From the NCBI GenBank assembly GCA_003223395.1, contig QHUZ01000052.1, positions 1-64,000 on the forward strand: a stretch of 64,000 bases of DNA, given 5' to 3'. Origin of the DNA: Gemmatimonadota bacterium. Its GTDB lineage: Bacteria; Gemmatimonadota; Gemmatimonadetes; Gemmatimonadales; GWC2-71-9. Positions 23,978 through 32,675 of the stretch are shown one piece after another (the stretch's first letter is position 1; each line of letters starts with the position of its first letter). The position numbers and the translations under genes were made by a program. The notes under the pieces were generated by a model. It saw only the letters and a program-made list of their open reading frames with translations. It did no database searches and was not told where the DNA came from.

Positions 23978-24735
23978 GGCTGAATGACCACCGGGATGTC
24001 GGTGTGCAGCAGGATCTCCTCGGCGTGCGAGACCCTGACGTCGCTGCGGCGGCCCTCCCCCGAGCCCACGTGCGCGCCCGCGAACAACGCATCGCATTTC
24101 GTGCGCTCGATGACGCGCGCCACCGCCGCCCCCGGCGTGCCGGGCTCAATGTGCGTGACGAACTTGACGCCTTGCAGGGACAGCATGGCTTCTGCCTCGC
24201 CGATGATCATTGAGCCCATGGCTGGATCGACCGTCGCGTGAATCACATGCACCGTGCTGTGCGTGACACTCGCGAAGCGCGCGACGAGCGCGAGTGCGCG
24301 CTGCGCCGTCTCCCGGCCGTCGTACGCGATCGCGCAGGAATTCATCGGCGAGGGCTTGCTGGCGCACACGATGACCGATCGCTCGGCGATGCGAATCAGC
24401 GACGTCACCGTCTTGCCGAGCACGTCGGCGGGCGCCGAGCGGCCGCGGCGACCCACCAGCACCGTATCGACGTCCCGGGCGAGCGCGGCCAGCTCGACAT
24501 CGGGGTCGCCATGCTTGACGATCGTTTCCACCTGGAGCCCGGCGTCCTTGACCCGCTCCTCCGCCCGCTTGAGCAACTCGCCGGAGTCGGAGACGCGCCG
24601 GCCCAGGCGGTGCGTCTCCTTGATATGCGCCACCACCAGCTTGGACTTGAACCGGAGGCCGAGGTGGACGGCTTGCTCCAGCGCTTCGTCGGCGTTGGGA
24701 CTGCCGTCCAGACCTACGAGCAGGCGTGTGAACAC
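23974..24735 (-). CDS. Universal stress protein, two UspA domains
   Basis: A 253-residue cytoplasmic protein made of two Usp domains. The first begins TRLLVGLDGSPNADEALEQA and ends VDTVLVGRRGRSAPADVLGKT. The second begins SCAIAYDGRETAQRALALV and ends CDALFAGAHVG then EILLHTDIPVVIQP. The first domain has a G-R-R-G-(x)n-G-(K/S) ATP-binding loop; in the second this loop is degenerate. It starts at GTG 24735. Its role in this operon with RNase H-like, dCMP deaminase and selD genes is unclear. Confidence 0.9.
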   Translation of the reverse strand: MFTRLLVGLDGSPNADEALEQAVHLGLRFKSKLVVAHIKETHRLGRRVSDSGELLKRAEERVKDAGLQVETIVKHGDPDVELAALARDVDTVLVGRRGRSAPADVLGKTVTSLIRIAERSVIVCASKPSPMNSCAIAYDGRETAQRALALVARFASVTHSTVHVIHATVDPAMGSMIIGEAEAMLSLQGVKFVTHIEPGTPGAAVARVIERTKCDALFAGAHVGSGEGRRSDVRVSHAEEILLHTDIPVVIQP

Positions 24736-24750
24736 AATTGGTAGCGGCGC

Positions 24751-25002
24751 TCAGGGGAGCACCGCGAAACTCTCCAGGTCGCGCAGCCGAAACGTGAGCA
24801 GCTCGCCGGTCATCGGGAGCCGGCCCGCCAGGACGTCGTCACGGCCACTCGTCTCGAGACGCTCGGCCACCACGACATATTCGGTGCCCCGACGTCGCAG
24901 CGCTACCCGCCGCCGCTGGCTCACGGCCCGCTCCAGTGCGTCGAGCGCGTCGGGCGTCAGCGCGCGGTATTCCGGAATCGCGGGGAATGGGGGTCCGCGC
25001 AT
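24751..25002 (-). CDS. Hypothetical 83-residue protein
   Basis: A small charged protein (start MRGPPFPAIPEYRALTPDAL) with a predicted helix followed by a beta-rich part (RRVALRRRGTEYVVVAERLE, GELLTFRLRDLESFAVLP). It begins one base after the selD stop and ends 15 bases before the Usp start, so it is probably translated from the same message. I recognise no family. Confidence 0.6.
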   Translation of the reverse strand: MRGPPFPAIPEYRALTPDALDALERAVSQRRRVALRRRGTEYVVVAERLETSGRDDVLAGRLPMTGELLTFRLRDLESFAVLP

Positions 25003-25003
25003 T

Positions 25004-26059
25004 TCAGGTCACCGTCATCGCGCCTGCCACACCGCGCGTGAGACGGCCGATTCGCGCGGCCGCGGGAGTCCCCTCGCGCTCCAAGGCGGCGACCAGCGCG
25101 CCCGCGCGGTCGGGATCCACGGCGATCAATAGACCACCGGACGTCTGCGCGTCGAACAGCAGAACGCGAATCGCCTCGGGGACCTCGGCGCCGAACTTCA
25201 CGTCAGGTGCGACCGTGTCACGATTGCGTTTCGAACCGCCCGGAATCGCCCCCCGCTCGGCGAGCGCGACGGCAGTGGGGAACAGCGGGATGACTGCCGC
25301 ATCGAGCTCGGCTGCCAGACCGCTCGCGGCGAGCATGTTGTGTAAGTGACCCAGCAGGCCGAAGCCCGTCACGTCGGTCGCGGCGTGCACGCCGCCTCCG
25401 GTCGCGCGCATCGCGCGGGCGGCGCCGGCGTTCAAGGTCGCCATTGACGTGACGGCAGCGCTGATGTCGGCCGCCGTTGCGAGATCCCGTTTCAAGGCCG
25501 TCGTGAGCACGCCCGTTCCGATCGGCTTGGTCAGCACGAGGGCATCGCCGGCGCGGGCGCGCGCGAGCGTGACGACCCGGTGGGGATGCACTTCACCGAT
25601 CGCGACCATGCCGTACTTGGGTTCGGGATCGTCCACCGAATGGCCGCCGAGTACGAAGGCGCCCGCTTCCTTCGCGATGTCGGCGCCGCCGCGCAGCACG
25701 TCGCCCAGCAGCTCGTAGGGCAATTTGTCCCGCGGCCAGCCGACGAGATTCAGCGCGAGCAGCGGTGTCCCGCCCATCGCATAGACGTCCGAGAACGCAT
25801 TGGCGGCCGCGATTCGTCCGAAGTCGTACGCATCGTCCACAATGGGCGTGAAGAAATCGACCGTCGCCACGATCGCGCGATCCGGTGTCAGCTGATACAC
25901 GGCGGCGTCGTCCCGCGTCGAAGCATCGACGAGGATGCGTGGATCGGTGATTGTCGGCACGTGGCGCAAGACCTGCGCCAACTCGGCGGGGCCGAGCTTG
26001 CAGGCTCAGCCGGCGCCGTGCGAGTAGCTGGTGAGGCGCACGATGGATTGCGTGGACAT
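25004..26059 (-). CDS. selD: Selenide, water dikinase (selenophosphate synthase), itself a selenoprotein
   Basis: Makes selenophosphate from selenide and ATP. The frame from ATG 26059 reads MSTQSIVRLTSYSHGAGUAC then KLGPAELAQVLR, where U is an in-frame TGA at 26008-26006, exactly at the catalytic Cys/Sec site of SelD (Sec18). The rest is a normal SelD: TVDFFTPIVDDAYDFG, ANAFSDVYAMGGTPLLALNL, GGHSVDDPEPKYGM and ATDVTGFGLLGHL. A stem lies directly after the UGA. Standard gene callers begin after the TGA at about 25981 and lose the active site. The organism must also have selA/selB/selC elsewhere. Confidence 0.93.
25972..26008 (-). promoter_or_regulatory. Candidate bacterial SECIS hairpin with the selenocysteine UGA
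   Basis: Directly after the TGA, CCTGC (26004) pairs with GCAGG (ending 25972), and inside it CTCGG pairs with CCGAG around a 5-nt loop CCCCG. Position and size fit a bacterial SECIS. The loop lacks the GU seen in the E. coli element, so this is tentative. Confidence 0.5.
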
Positions 26060-26080
26060 CGTGCGCGGAAGATGAGGGGT

Positions 26081-28084
26081 CTACCGGAGCGCCGCTACCT
26101 CCGCGGGGACCCGATCCAGCTCCCGATACTCGAAGCGCACGACTCCATCAGCGTCGAGGACAAAATAGGAGGGTGTGCCCCACTGGCTGAACGCGCGGCT
26201 CGCCTCCCGCCACGCGTCGGCGTAGACGGGGAATGTGAGTTTCTGGTCCGCGAGGAACCGCTGCAAGTCGTCCGAGACGCGCTCGTCCGTGATCGTCACG
26301 ATGGCCACACCCTGTTTCCGCAGCCGACCGGTCAGACGCTCCAACGCGGGCAGCTCCTCCAACGACGGGCCGCAATGGCGGGACCAGAAGGCGACGAATG
26401 TCACGCGACCGCGCGTGAGCGTGTCGAGGCGCACCGCGCTGCCACCGGCTCGTTCCAGCCGCGCTTCCGGAGGGAGGCCTCGACGGACCGCCATGTCCAG
26501 CAGGCGGCGGCGCATCTCGCTGCGGCCCTCCTGAACGAGCCGCGCCCACTCGGCTGAGTCGACCGGGACTCCGGTGAGCTCCTCCGTCGCCGGATCGGCG
26601 GCCACAAGCCCCAGCAATCGAAGGGCGCCCGCCGTGTCGCCGACTGAGAGTTGGATCTGCGCGACGCGGCGGAACAGTGTGACATCCCAACCCTCCCCCA
26701 CGGCCAGCCGGAGTGTGTCGAGACCCGCCGCCGTTCGGCCGCTCGCCACCAGCGCGTCGCCCAACGCGACCAGAATCTGGCGCGCGCTCGCGGCGTTGAC
26801 GGCACGCTGCTCCTCCACGGTGCGCTCGAGCGCTCGCCGCGAGTCGTTCAGCATCTGAAGACCCTCGAGGTGGCGGCGCAACCGCCGCATGCCCTCCTCG
26901 CGGAGGGCGGGATAGCGCGTGAACACCGTCGCAATCCACGAAGAATCGCGCGGGTTCATCACGAGGTAGTGATCCGCCCAGCGCACGAGGCCCGCGGAAT
27001 CTCCCACGCGCTGCGCCATGCTCCACCCCACGTTGACCAGGTTGCCGTGTGCCGGACCTGCTTCGTCCCACAGGCGGTCCAGGTCGGCCAGCGCCCGCAC
27101 TGAGTCCTTGTCTTTCCACGCGCGGGCCCCGATGGCGAGCGCGCGATTTTGGACGGCCAATGGCGACGTAGGTGCCTCTCGCTCCAGGCGACTGCGCCAA
27201 AACGCCTCGCGGACGCTGTCTCCCACGTCCATGGCGTACCAGAACATGTCTCCGAGGTCGTCGCCTGTGAGGGACGCGCGACGCGCGAGCCGGTCGTGAA
27301 AGGCCTTCAGGCGGGTCCTGTGTCCGTCGAGAGCGCTGTCCAGGTGCGATTGACCGAGCACATACTTCTCGTAAAAGAACAGGTTCGACCAGCTGCCGAC
27401 GCGGTCGGGATACAGGGCTGCCACCTGACGCGCCGTCTCGTAGCCCTCTTCCCAGTTCCGACCCATCATGTCGTTTTCACGCTGCTTCAGGGCGTCGAAC
27501 GTCGGCCGGCCCTCGGGGTCGTGGACCAGCAGTTCCCATAAGCGACGTCCGTTGCTGTCAACGATCCGGCCGTCCGCGTCCTCCACCGCGAAGGCGGCGT
27601 ACACGACCGAGTCCGGCAAGCGAAGGTTGGTTCGGAACAATCCGCCTCCGGCGCGCGTCAGCTGAGCGGCGACTGCCTGCCTCGTCGTGCGCTGGTAGGC
27701 GTCGTCACGCGTGCTGCGGTAACGCACTCTGAGGATGAGCCGGTCGCGGCCGGTAAGAGTGCTGGGCGCGCGATATGTGACCTGCACCGTCGCGCCAGCG
27801 CGAGGCGTCGCCGGCGTGAATGTGAGCTCACCTTGGATATCGCCCGCTGTCAGCGTTGCCGCCGGCCAGGCGAACCAAAGTCCTGCGCCTGCTGCAAGAA
27901 CCAGAACGGCTGCTGCGGCGACTCGCCAGCGGGCTGACGCACGGAGCGGATCGGCGAGCGGCAGAATGACGTGCTCGTTGGCCGCGAGGCGCTCGTGAAT
28001 GCGCTCGAGCAGGTCGGGGGACGCCGCTGCACTCGGCAACCGAGCGATCGCCGTCTTCATCTCGTGGATCCAGGAATCGTTCAC
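26081..28084 (-). CDS. Anti-sigma-type membrane protein with periplasmic thioredoxin-like domain
   Basis: A 667-residue protein. Residues 1-50 are cytoplasmic (IHEMKTAIARLPSAAASPDL), a single membrane helix follows (RVAAAAVLVLAAGAGLWFAW), then a beta domain (about 75-190), a long TPR-like helical region, and a C-terminal TlpA/AhpC-type domain (VTFVAFWSRHCGPSLEELPA, WGTPSYFVLDADG). The redox motif is C-G-P-S: the second cysteine is Ser and the residue before the HCGPS histidine is Arg. ATG 28084 overlaps the sigma factor stop, so it is very likely the partner of that sigma factor. No zf-HC2 zinc motif is visible. Confidence 0.8.
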   Translation of the reverse strand: MNDSWIHEMKTAIARLPSAAASPDLLERIHERLAANEHVILPLADPLRASARWRVAAAAVLVLAAGAGLWFAWPAATLTAGDIQGELTFTPATPRAGATVQVTYRAPSTLTGRDRLILRVRYRSTRDDAYQRTTRQAVAAQLTRAGGGLFRTNLRLPDSVVYAAFAVEDADGRIVDSNGRRLWELLVHDPEGRPTFDALKQRENDMMGRNWEEGYETARQVAALYPDRVGSWSNLFFYEKYVLGQSHLDSALDGHRTRLKAFHDRLARRASLTGDDLGDMFWYAMDVGDSVREAFWRSRLEREAPTSPLAVQNRALAIGARAWKDKDSVRALADLDRLWDEAGPAHGNLVNVGWSMAQRVGDSAGLVRWADHYLVMNPRDSSWIATVFTRYPALREEGMRRLRRHLEGLQMLNDSRRALERTVEEQRAVNAASARQILVALGDALVASGRTAAGLDTLRLAVGEGWDVTLFRRVAQIQLSVGDTAGALRLLGLVAADPATEELTGVPVDSAEWARLVQEGRSEMRRRLLDMAVRRGLPPEARLERAGGSAVRLDTLTRGRVTFVAFWSRHCGPSLEELPALERLTGRLRKQGVAIVTITDERVSDDLQRFLADQKLTFPVYADAWREASRAFSQWGTPSYFVLDADGVVRFEYRELDRVPAEVAALR

Positions 28085-28638
28085 GCTCCACCTCCCAACG
28101 CACGCCGCAGCGCGCGCACCGCGCGGTGCAACCGCACCTCACTCGTTCCCGTGCGGATGCCGAGCAACCTCCCGATCTCCGCGTGGGAGAATCCCTCGAC
28201 CTCCTTCAGCACGAACACCATTCGCAGGTCGTCCGGAAGTGCGGCGATGGCGCCTTCGAGATCCCAGCGAACTTCAGGCGTTTCTGACACGGCGGTTTGC
28301 TCACCGGCGAGATCGAGAGCGACCTCATGCCGGCGGGTGCGTCGCCGAACCCGGTCGAGAGCCAGCCGCACCGTCACGGTGCGCAACCACGCACCGAAGC
28401 TGCCTCGCTCGGCGTAACGCCGAACCGCCATTGGCAAACCCACGAACAAATCCTGCACGACATCCTCCGCGTCGACGGCAGATCCCGTTATGCGACGCGC
28501 GAGATTCAAGAGCGCACTTGCGTGCCGGTGGAAGAGGGCATCCAGCGCGTCCAGATCACCGGTAGACAAGCGCTGAACGAGCGCCGCATCGTCGGAGCGT
28601 TCACTCGCGAATGGAATCGACGGCTCTGATACTGGCAC
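28081..28638 (-). CDS. ECF sigma factor (sigma-70 family)
   Basis: A 185-residue extracytoplasmic-function sigma factor. Region 2 has ALFHRHASALLNLARRITG and DAEDVVQDLFVGL; region 4 has LPDDLRMVFVLKEVEGFSHA then EIGRLLGIRTGTSEVRLHRA. It starts with GTG 28638. The gene is translationally coupled to the downstream anti-sigma/thioredoxin fusion, which suggests release of the factor on an envelope redox or protein-folding signal. Upstream, TGTAAGGTTTCC and CGTTTC spaced about 10-13 bases apart may be its own target promoter. Confidence 0.93.
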   Translation of the reverse strand: MPVSEPSIPFASERSDDAALVQRLSTGDLDALDALFHRHASALLNLARRITGSAVDAEDVVQDLFVGLPMAVRRYAERGSFGAWLRTVTVRLALDRVRRRTRRHEVALDLAGEQTAVSETPEVRWDLEGAIAALPDDLRMVFVLKEVEGFSHAEIGRLLGIRTGTSEVRLHRAVRALRRALGGGA

Positions 28639-28696
28639 AGCGGTCTCTTAGAAGAGAAACGTACGGCGGGGAGGAAACCTTACAGGTCGAAGATAC

Positions 28697-29071
28697 CTAC
28701 GAGAGGCGCCAGGCGAGCAGGGACCCGGCCACAAGATATCGGACAATGTCGAAACACGTGCCAGCGATCACGACCCGGGGGGGCACGGGATCCTGACCCC
28801 ACCTCGGGCCGCTCGCGAGCCCACCAAGCAAAAGGAAGAGCAGCCACCACTCACTGCTGCCCAATGAGTCGAACCACAACGAGGCGAGCAGCGTCAAAAG
28901 ACCCGCTTCGATGACACGCCATCTCAAGACGCGCAGACGAGTGGCGGTATAAACCGGTCCGGTAGGAGGCAGTTGCGTCAGCTTGGCGATGAGATAGCCG
29001 CTTGCAAACGTCGTCATGACAAAGCAGATGACGATCAGGAGCCACGCGACGACTAGCCGGCCGAGCGTCAC
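28697..29071 (-). CDS. Small integral membrane protein of unknown function
   Basis: A 124-residue protein with four hydrophobic segments (VVAWLLIVICFVMTTFASGY, EAGLLTLLASLWFD, EWWLLFLLLGGLASG, VVIAGTCFDIVRYLVAGSLL). GTG 29071 lies one base past the aminoacylase stop, so it is probably co-transcribed with it. I recognise no family. Confidence 0.65.
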   Translation of the reverse strand: MTLGRLVVAWLLIVICFVMTTFASGYLIAKLTQLPPTGPVYTATRLRVLRWRVIEAGLLTLLASLWFDSLGSSEWWLLFLLLGGLASGPRWGQDPVPPRVVIAGTCFDIVRYLVAGSLLAWRLS

Positions 29072-29072
29072 C

Positions 29073-30779
29073 CTAGCGCGACCCGCGGTATCCTGGACCC
29101 CGGAGTCCCCGACCCGGACGCGCGTCCGTCATCTGCCCATGCTTCAAAACCATGCGCCCATTCACGAACACGTACTCGATGCCGACCGAAGTCTGGTGCG
29201 GCTGCTCGAACGTCGCGCGGTCGATCACGGTGACCGGATTGAACACGGTGATGTCGGCGTACATCCCGGGTCGCAACAGGCCGCGATCGGCGAGACCGAC
29301 GCGCTGCGCCGCGAGCGACGTCATCTTCCGCACTGCGAACTCCAGCGGGAACAGCTTCAGATCGCGTGAGTAGCGGCCGAGGATGCGCGGAAAACTGCCG
29401 TAGGCGCGCGGGTGCGCGGACTGCGTGCCGAGCGGTCCGTCGGGCGCCACGCCGCCGAAATCGGTATTCACCGCCATCCACCACTGTTTCATCCCGGCCT
29501 GCACGTCGGGCTCATTCATGATTGCATAGACTGCGTCGGTGCGATGACCGCCTTCGGCGAGGACGATGTCGAAGACCGTCTCGACCGTATCCCGATGGTG
29601 CATCGCGGCAATCTGGGCGACCGTCTTGCCCTGCATGTAGCGCAACGAATCCTGAAACGTGCCGGTGATCAGAACGCCGGTGCCGCCGCCCGCCGCGACG
29701 AAGAAGCTTTCCGTCTGTGGGTTGACGATTTCTCGGTGCAGCCGGGTGCGGGTCGCTGGATCGCGCAGCCGGATGAGCAGCGAGTCCCAGCCTCCACTCT
29801 CGGCCCACGTAGGAATCGACGCATCGAGTGAGGTCGCGGCGCGGATATACGGATACTGGTCAGCAGTCACGTCGAGCCCGGCCGCACGCGCGGAATCGAT
29901 TTTCGCGAGCACGCGGGGCATCTGTCCCCAGCTTCGACGTCCCGAGAGCTTGAGATGCGACACCTCGGCCGGAATCTGCGCTTCCTTGGCGATCCGGAAG
30001 ACTTCGTTCAGCGCCTCGTCGATATGCTGGCCTTCATCCCGCATGTGGGACGCATAGATGCCGCCGTGCCGGCTGGCGGCGCGCGCGAGCGCGATCAGCT
30101 CGTCGGTCTTGGAATAGCTCGCGGGCGCGTATTCGAGCGCCGTCCACACGCCCAGCGCGCCTTGCTCCATCAGCGTGTCGACGATCGCCGTCATGTGCGC
30201 GAGCTCCGCCGGAGTCGGGTCGCGATTCTCATTGCCGACCACAGCGAGGCGCACCTGCGTCGCGCCGACGAAGGTCGCGATGTTGAGCGCCACGCGTTGC
30301 CGCTCGAGCTGTGCGAAGTAGCCGTTCAAGTCACGCCAGTCTTCGCGGTAATGCCATTTCTTCATGGCGTCGGAATCGTCCTGCACCAGCCTGTCGGTGA
30401 GCGGCGCGACCGAGCCGCCCTCGCCCGTCACTTCCGTCGTGATGCCCTGCGTCACCTTCGAGAAGACGCGGTTGTCGATCAGCGCGTTGATCTCGGACTG
30501 GCCCATCATGTCGATGAAGCCGGGGGCGACGACGAGCCCGCTCACGTCCACTGTGTCCTTCGCCGTCGCGGTGCCGAGAAAACCGACTGCAGCGACGCGG
30601 TCTCCGCGGATCGCGACGTCGCCGCGGTAGCGCGGGTTGCCGCTGCCGTCGATGATCCAGCCGCCCTTCAGGACCACGTCGTAAGGCCCGTCGGCGCTAT
30701 GCGCCGGCGTTCCCCTCCCGCAGCCGGTGAGCAATAAGAGGAGGAGCAGACGGCCGATGGCCGATGGCGTTGTTGTCAT
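29073..30779 (-). CDS. D-aminoacylase-like amidohydrolase, secreted lipoprotein
   Basis: A 568-residue product with a lipobox signal (LLLLLLLTGCGRG). The amidohydrolase core matches N-acyl-D-amino-acid deacylases: YASHMRDEGQHIDEALNEV, PAEVSHLKLSGRRSWGQM, a late AAQRVGLADRGLLRPGMYAD, and the closing DITVFNPVTVID. The normal metal-binding His-x-His after PGFID is replaced by PGFIDMMGQSEINALIDN. The start ATG 30779 overlaps the upstream amidohydrolase stop as ATGA. Probably periplasmic and acts on acyl-amino acids or peptides, but catalysis needs testing. Confidence 0.83.
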   Translation of the reverse strand: MTTTPSAIGRLLLLLLLTGCGRGTPAHSADGPYDVVLKGGWIIDGSGNPRYRGDVAIRGDRVAAVGFLGTATAKDTVDVSGLVVAPGFIDMMGQSEINALIDNRVFSKVTQGITTEVTGEGGSVAPLTDRLVQDDSDAMKKWHYREDWRDLNGYFAQLERQRVALNIATFVGATQVRLAVVGNENRDPTPAELAHMTAIVDTLMEQGALGVWTALEYAPASYSKTDELIALARAASRHGGIYASHMRDEGQHIDEALNEVFRIAKEAQIPAEVSHLKLSGRRSWGQMPRVLAKIDSARAAGLDVTADQYPYIRAATSLDASIPTWAESGGWDSLLIRLRDPATRTRLHREIVNPQTESFFVAAGGGTGVLITGTFQDSLRYMQGKTVAQIAAMHHRDTVETVFDIVLAEGGHRTDAVYAIMNEPDVQAGMKQWWMAVNTDFGGVAPDGPLGTQSAHPRAYGSFPRILGRYSRDLKLFPLEFAVRKMTSLAAQRVGLADRGLLRPGMYADITVFNPVTVIDRATFEQPHQTSVGIEYVFVNGRMVLKHGQMTDARPGRGLRGPGYRGSR

Positions 30780-32158
30780 TTCCATGTCGCTCTCAGGGAG
30801 TCCGGCCGGATCATCCGGCCGCGGATCATGACCAGCGCGATGTTGCGCGTGGCCGCGATGTTGCTGATGGGGTTGCCGTTGAGCACCACGAGGTCGGCGA
30901 CTTTGCCGGGCGCGAGCATGCCGAGTGAATCCGCATGCAACAGCTGCGCGCCGCGGCGCGTGGCGGCGGTGATCGCTTCGAGCGGCGTGAGCCCGGCGCC
31001 GACCAGCAGCGCCATCTCTTCGTGCAGCGAATACCCGGGAATCAGCAGTTGATTGGCGGCGTCCGAGCCCGCCGCAATCGCGCCGCCGGCCCGCTTGTAC
31101 TCGCGGACGAATTGATCCTGCCGCCGGCGCGAGCGCCGGAACGCGTCGAAATCCGCCGAGCGCCATCCGGTGCGGCGCAGCAGGCTGGGCACGTTGCGGA
31201 CACTCTGGGCGCTCTCGGGCACGTCCTCCATCCCGGGGCGCGTGAGCAGAATCGGGTTATCGAGCCGGGCAAGCATGTCGTGCACCACCAGCGTGGGGAC
31301 GATCGCGACCTTCGTCTGCGCGAGCGCGCGCGCGGTGCGGGCGATGGTGCTCGAATCGAGGCTCGCCCAGCCCTTTTCTTCAACCGTCCAACCGGTCAGG
31401 AAGCTGGTGTGCGCGTTTGCGTAGGTCTGGTCGCCCGTGGCGGCCTGGACGACGCCGGCCATGTGCTCGATCGAGATGACGCCCATGCGCGCCGCTGTCA
31501 ACGCGTCGGTTTTCCCCAGGTGCGCCGCTACCGGTAGATGGAGTTTCTCCGCCTCGTCGAGCAGCGGCCGCAGCAGGCTTGGCGTGATCTTCGTGTAGAC
31601 CTTGAGGTAATCCACGCCGGCGACGGCATGTTGATCGACCGCGCGCCGTGCCTGGTCCGGCGTCGCGACGCCCGTTGCGTTGGGATAGGTCGTCGGCGTG
31701 CCGTCGATCATGGCGCCCGCGCTGAACATGCGCGGGCCCAGGATCGATCCGAGATTCAGCTCGTTCTTGAGCGTGAGCACGGTGTCGGTGCCGCCGTGCA
31801 GATCGCGCACGGTCGTGACGCCCCACGCGACGTAGCGTCCCGTCGCCCACCGCTCCACATGGGCGTGTGCATCGATCAGACCCGGGATGATGGTCTTGCC
31901 GACCAGGTTGATGCGCTCGGCGTTCGTCGGAACCGGGATTTCGTTGACGCGGGCGATCGTTTCGATGTGCCCGTTGCGAATGATGATCAGGGCGTCCCGC
32001 TTCGGCGCGCCACCCGCACCGTCGATCAGCGTCGCGCCCTCGAGCGCGATGACGCGATCCCGGGTGACGCCCAACCTTTCGCCGACCTTGCTGCAACTGG
32101 CAACCAGCACGAGTCCCAGCAGAACGGCCGTCCGGCCGTGAGGCCGTCCGGCCGTCAT
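30776..32158 (-). CDS. Amidohydrolase family lipoprotein (imidazolonepropionase-like)
   Basis: A 460-residue periplasmic metal-dependent hydrolase. The first metal motif is IIPGLIDAHAHVERW. The carboxylated lysine is probably in YLKVYTKITP. Later ligands are LPVAAHLGKTDA, SIEHMAGVV and the Asp of AAGSDAANQLL, with the closing PGKVADLVVLNGNP. This matches the Xaa-Pro dipeptidase/imidazolonepropionase-like group. The signal sequence ends VASC. The start codon lies in an 8-bp repeat array (MTAGRPHGRTA). It is coupled at both ends by ATGA overlaps. Confidence 0.9.
   Translation of the reverse strand: MTAGRPHGRTAVLLGLVLVASCSKVGERLGVTRDRVIALEGATLIDGAGGAPKRDALIIIRNGHIETIARVNEIPVPTNAERINLVGKTIIPGLIDAHAHVERWATGRYVAWGVTTVRDLHGGTDTVLTLKNELNLGSILGPRMFSAGAMIDGTPTTYPNATGVATPDQARRAVDQHAVAGVDYLKVYTKITPSLLRPLLDEAEKLHLPVAAHLGKTDALTAARMGVISIEHMAGVVQAATGDQTYANAHTSFLTGWTVEEKGWASLDSSTIARTARALAQTKVAIVPTLVVHDMLARLDNPILLTRPGMEDVPESAQSVRNVPSLLRRTGWRSADFDAFRRSRRRQDQFVREYKRAGGAIAAGSDAANQLLIPGYSLHEEMALLVGAGLTPLEAITAATRRGAQLLHADSLGMLAPGKVADLVVLNGNPISNIAATRNIALVMIRGRMIRPDSLRATWK
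32126..32157. repeat. 8-bp tandem array (GGCCGTCC type) covering the amidohydrolase start
   Basis: Units GGCCGTCC, GGCCGTGA, GGCCGTCC and GGCCGTCA run into the start codon in the same phase as the array at 22263-22294. Both genes therefore begin MTAxRPxGRTA. Confidence 0.85.
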
Positions 32159-32604
32159 TTCGAATCCGATGACGTGTGGTCGTGCAAGATCCGCCAGCGA
32201 TCTCCCTGCCGTTGGAGCACCAAGGTAAACGGTCCGCTGGCGACCACCGAATCCCGCTTCGACAACTTGAACCGGGCAGTTGCATATGCGAAATCGGGTG
32301 TGAGCACGCGCACGCGCAGCTCATCAAACGAAAGCGAATCCCGCGACTTCCCCGGTGCGAAGTAGTTCGCCTGGTACCGATCGTACATCTTCTGCCAGCC
32401 GTACATGACATGACCGCCTGCCATGTAGCTGGTCAACGAGTCGTTCGCGTAGTCGCCCATGAAGCCGGTGAGATCGCCACGATTCCAATCGGACGCCGAG
32501 CGCTGCAGCATCGCGGCGATTTCTTTCGGTGGATCGCCGAGCGGAATTGCGGGGGCTCGGCACGCGATCAGTGCCACGAGTACGGCGTACGGCGCACGGC
32601 GCAC
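32155..32604 (-). CDS. SnoaL/DUF4440-like lipoprotein
   Basis: A 149-residue protein starting at GTG 32604 with a perfect AGGAGG six bases upstream. The signal sequence MRRAPYAVLVALIAC ends in a lipobox, and its first codons come from a 7-bp repeat array. The mature part (MLQRSASDWNRGDLTGFMGD, GWQKMYDRYQANY, VLQRQGDRWRILHDHTSS) is the cone-shaped alpha+beta fold of NTF2-like proteins. Such proteins are usually small-molecule binding or of unknown role. It is the first gene of the amidohydrolase operon. Confidence 0.85.
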   Translation of the reverse strand: MRRAPYAVLVALIACRAPAIPLGDPPKEIAAMLQRSASDWNRGDLTGFMGDYANDSLTSYMAGGHVMYGWQKMYDRYQANYFAPGKSRDSLSFDELRVRVLTPDFAYATARFKLSKRDSVVASGPFTLVLQRQGDRWRILHDHTSSDSK

Positions 32605-32605
32605 G
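32578..32605. repeat. 7-bp tandem array (GYACGGC type) at the SnoaL-like gene start
   Basis: GTACGGC, GTACGGC, GCACGGC and GCACGAT follow one another and end at the start codon. Related arrays are at 48724-48751, 48787-48806 and about 15359-15392. Confidence 0.75.
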
Positions 32606-32623
32606 ATTTGCCTCCTAACGTGG

Positions 32624-32658
32624 CCCGCGGGAGCGTCTCGTCGAGACGCTCCCGCGGG
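32624..32658. repeat. 35-nt near-perfect palindrome between genes
   Basis: CCCGCGGGAGCGTCTCG is followed by one T and its exact reverse complement. It lies between the Lys-rich small gene and the SnoaL-like gene. There is no U-run on either side, so it resembles a REP-like hairpin more than an intrinsic terminator. Confidence 0.75.
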
Positions 32659-32675
32659 TGACATAGCGAACGGTG

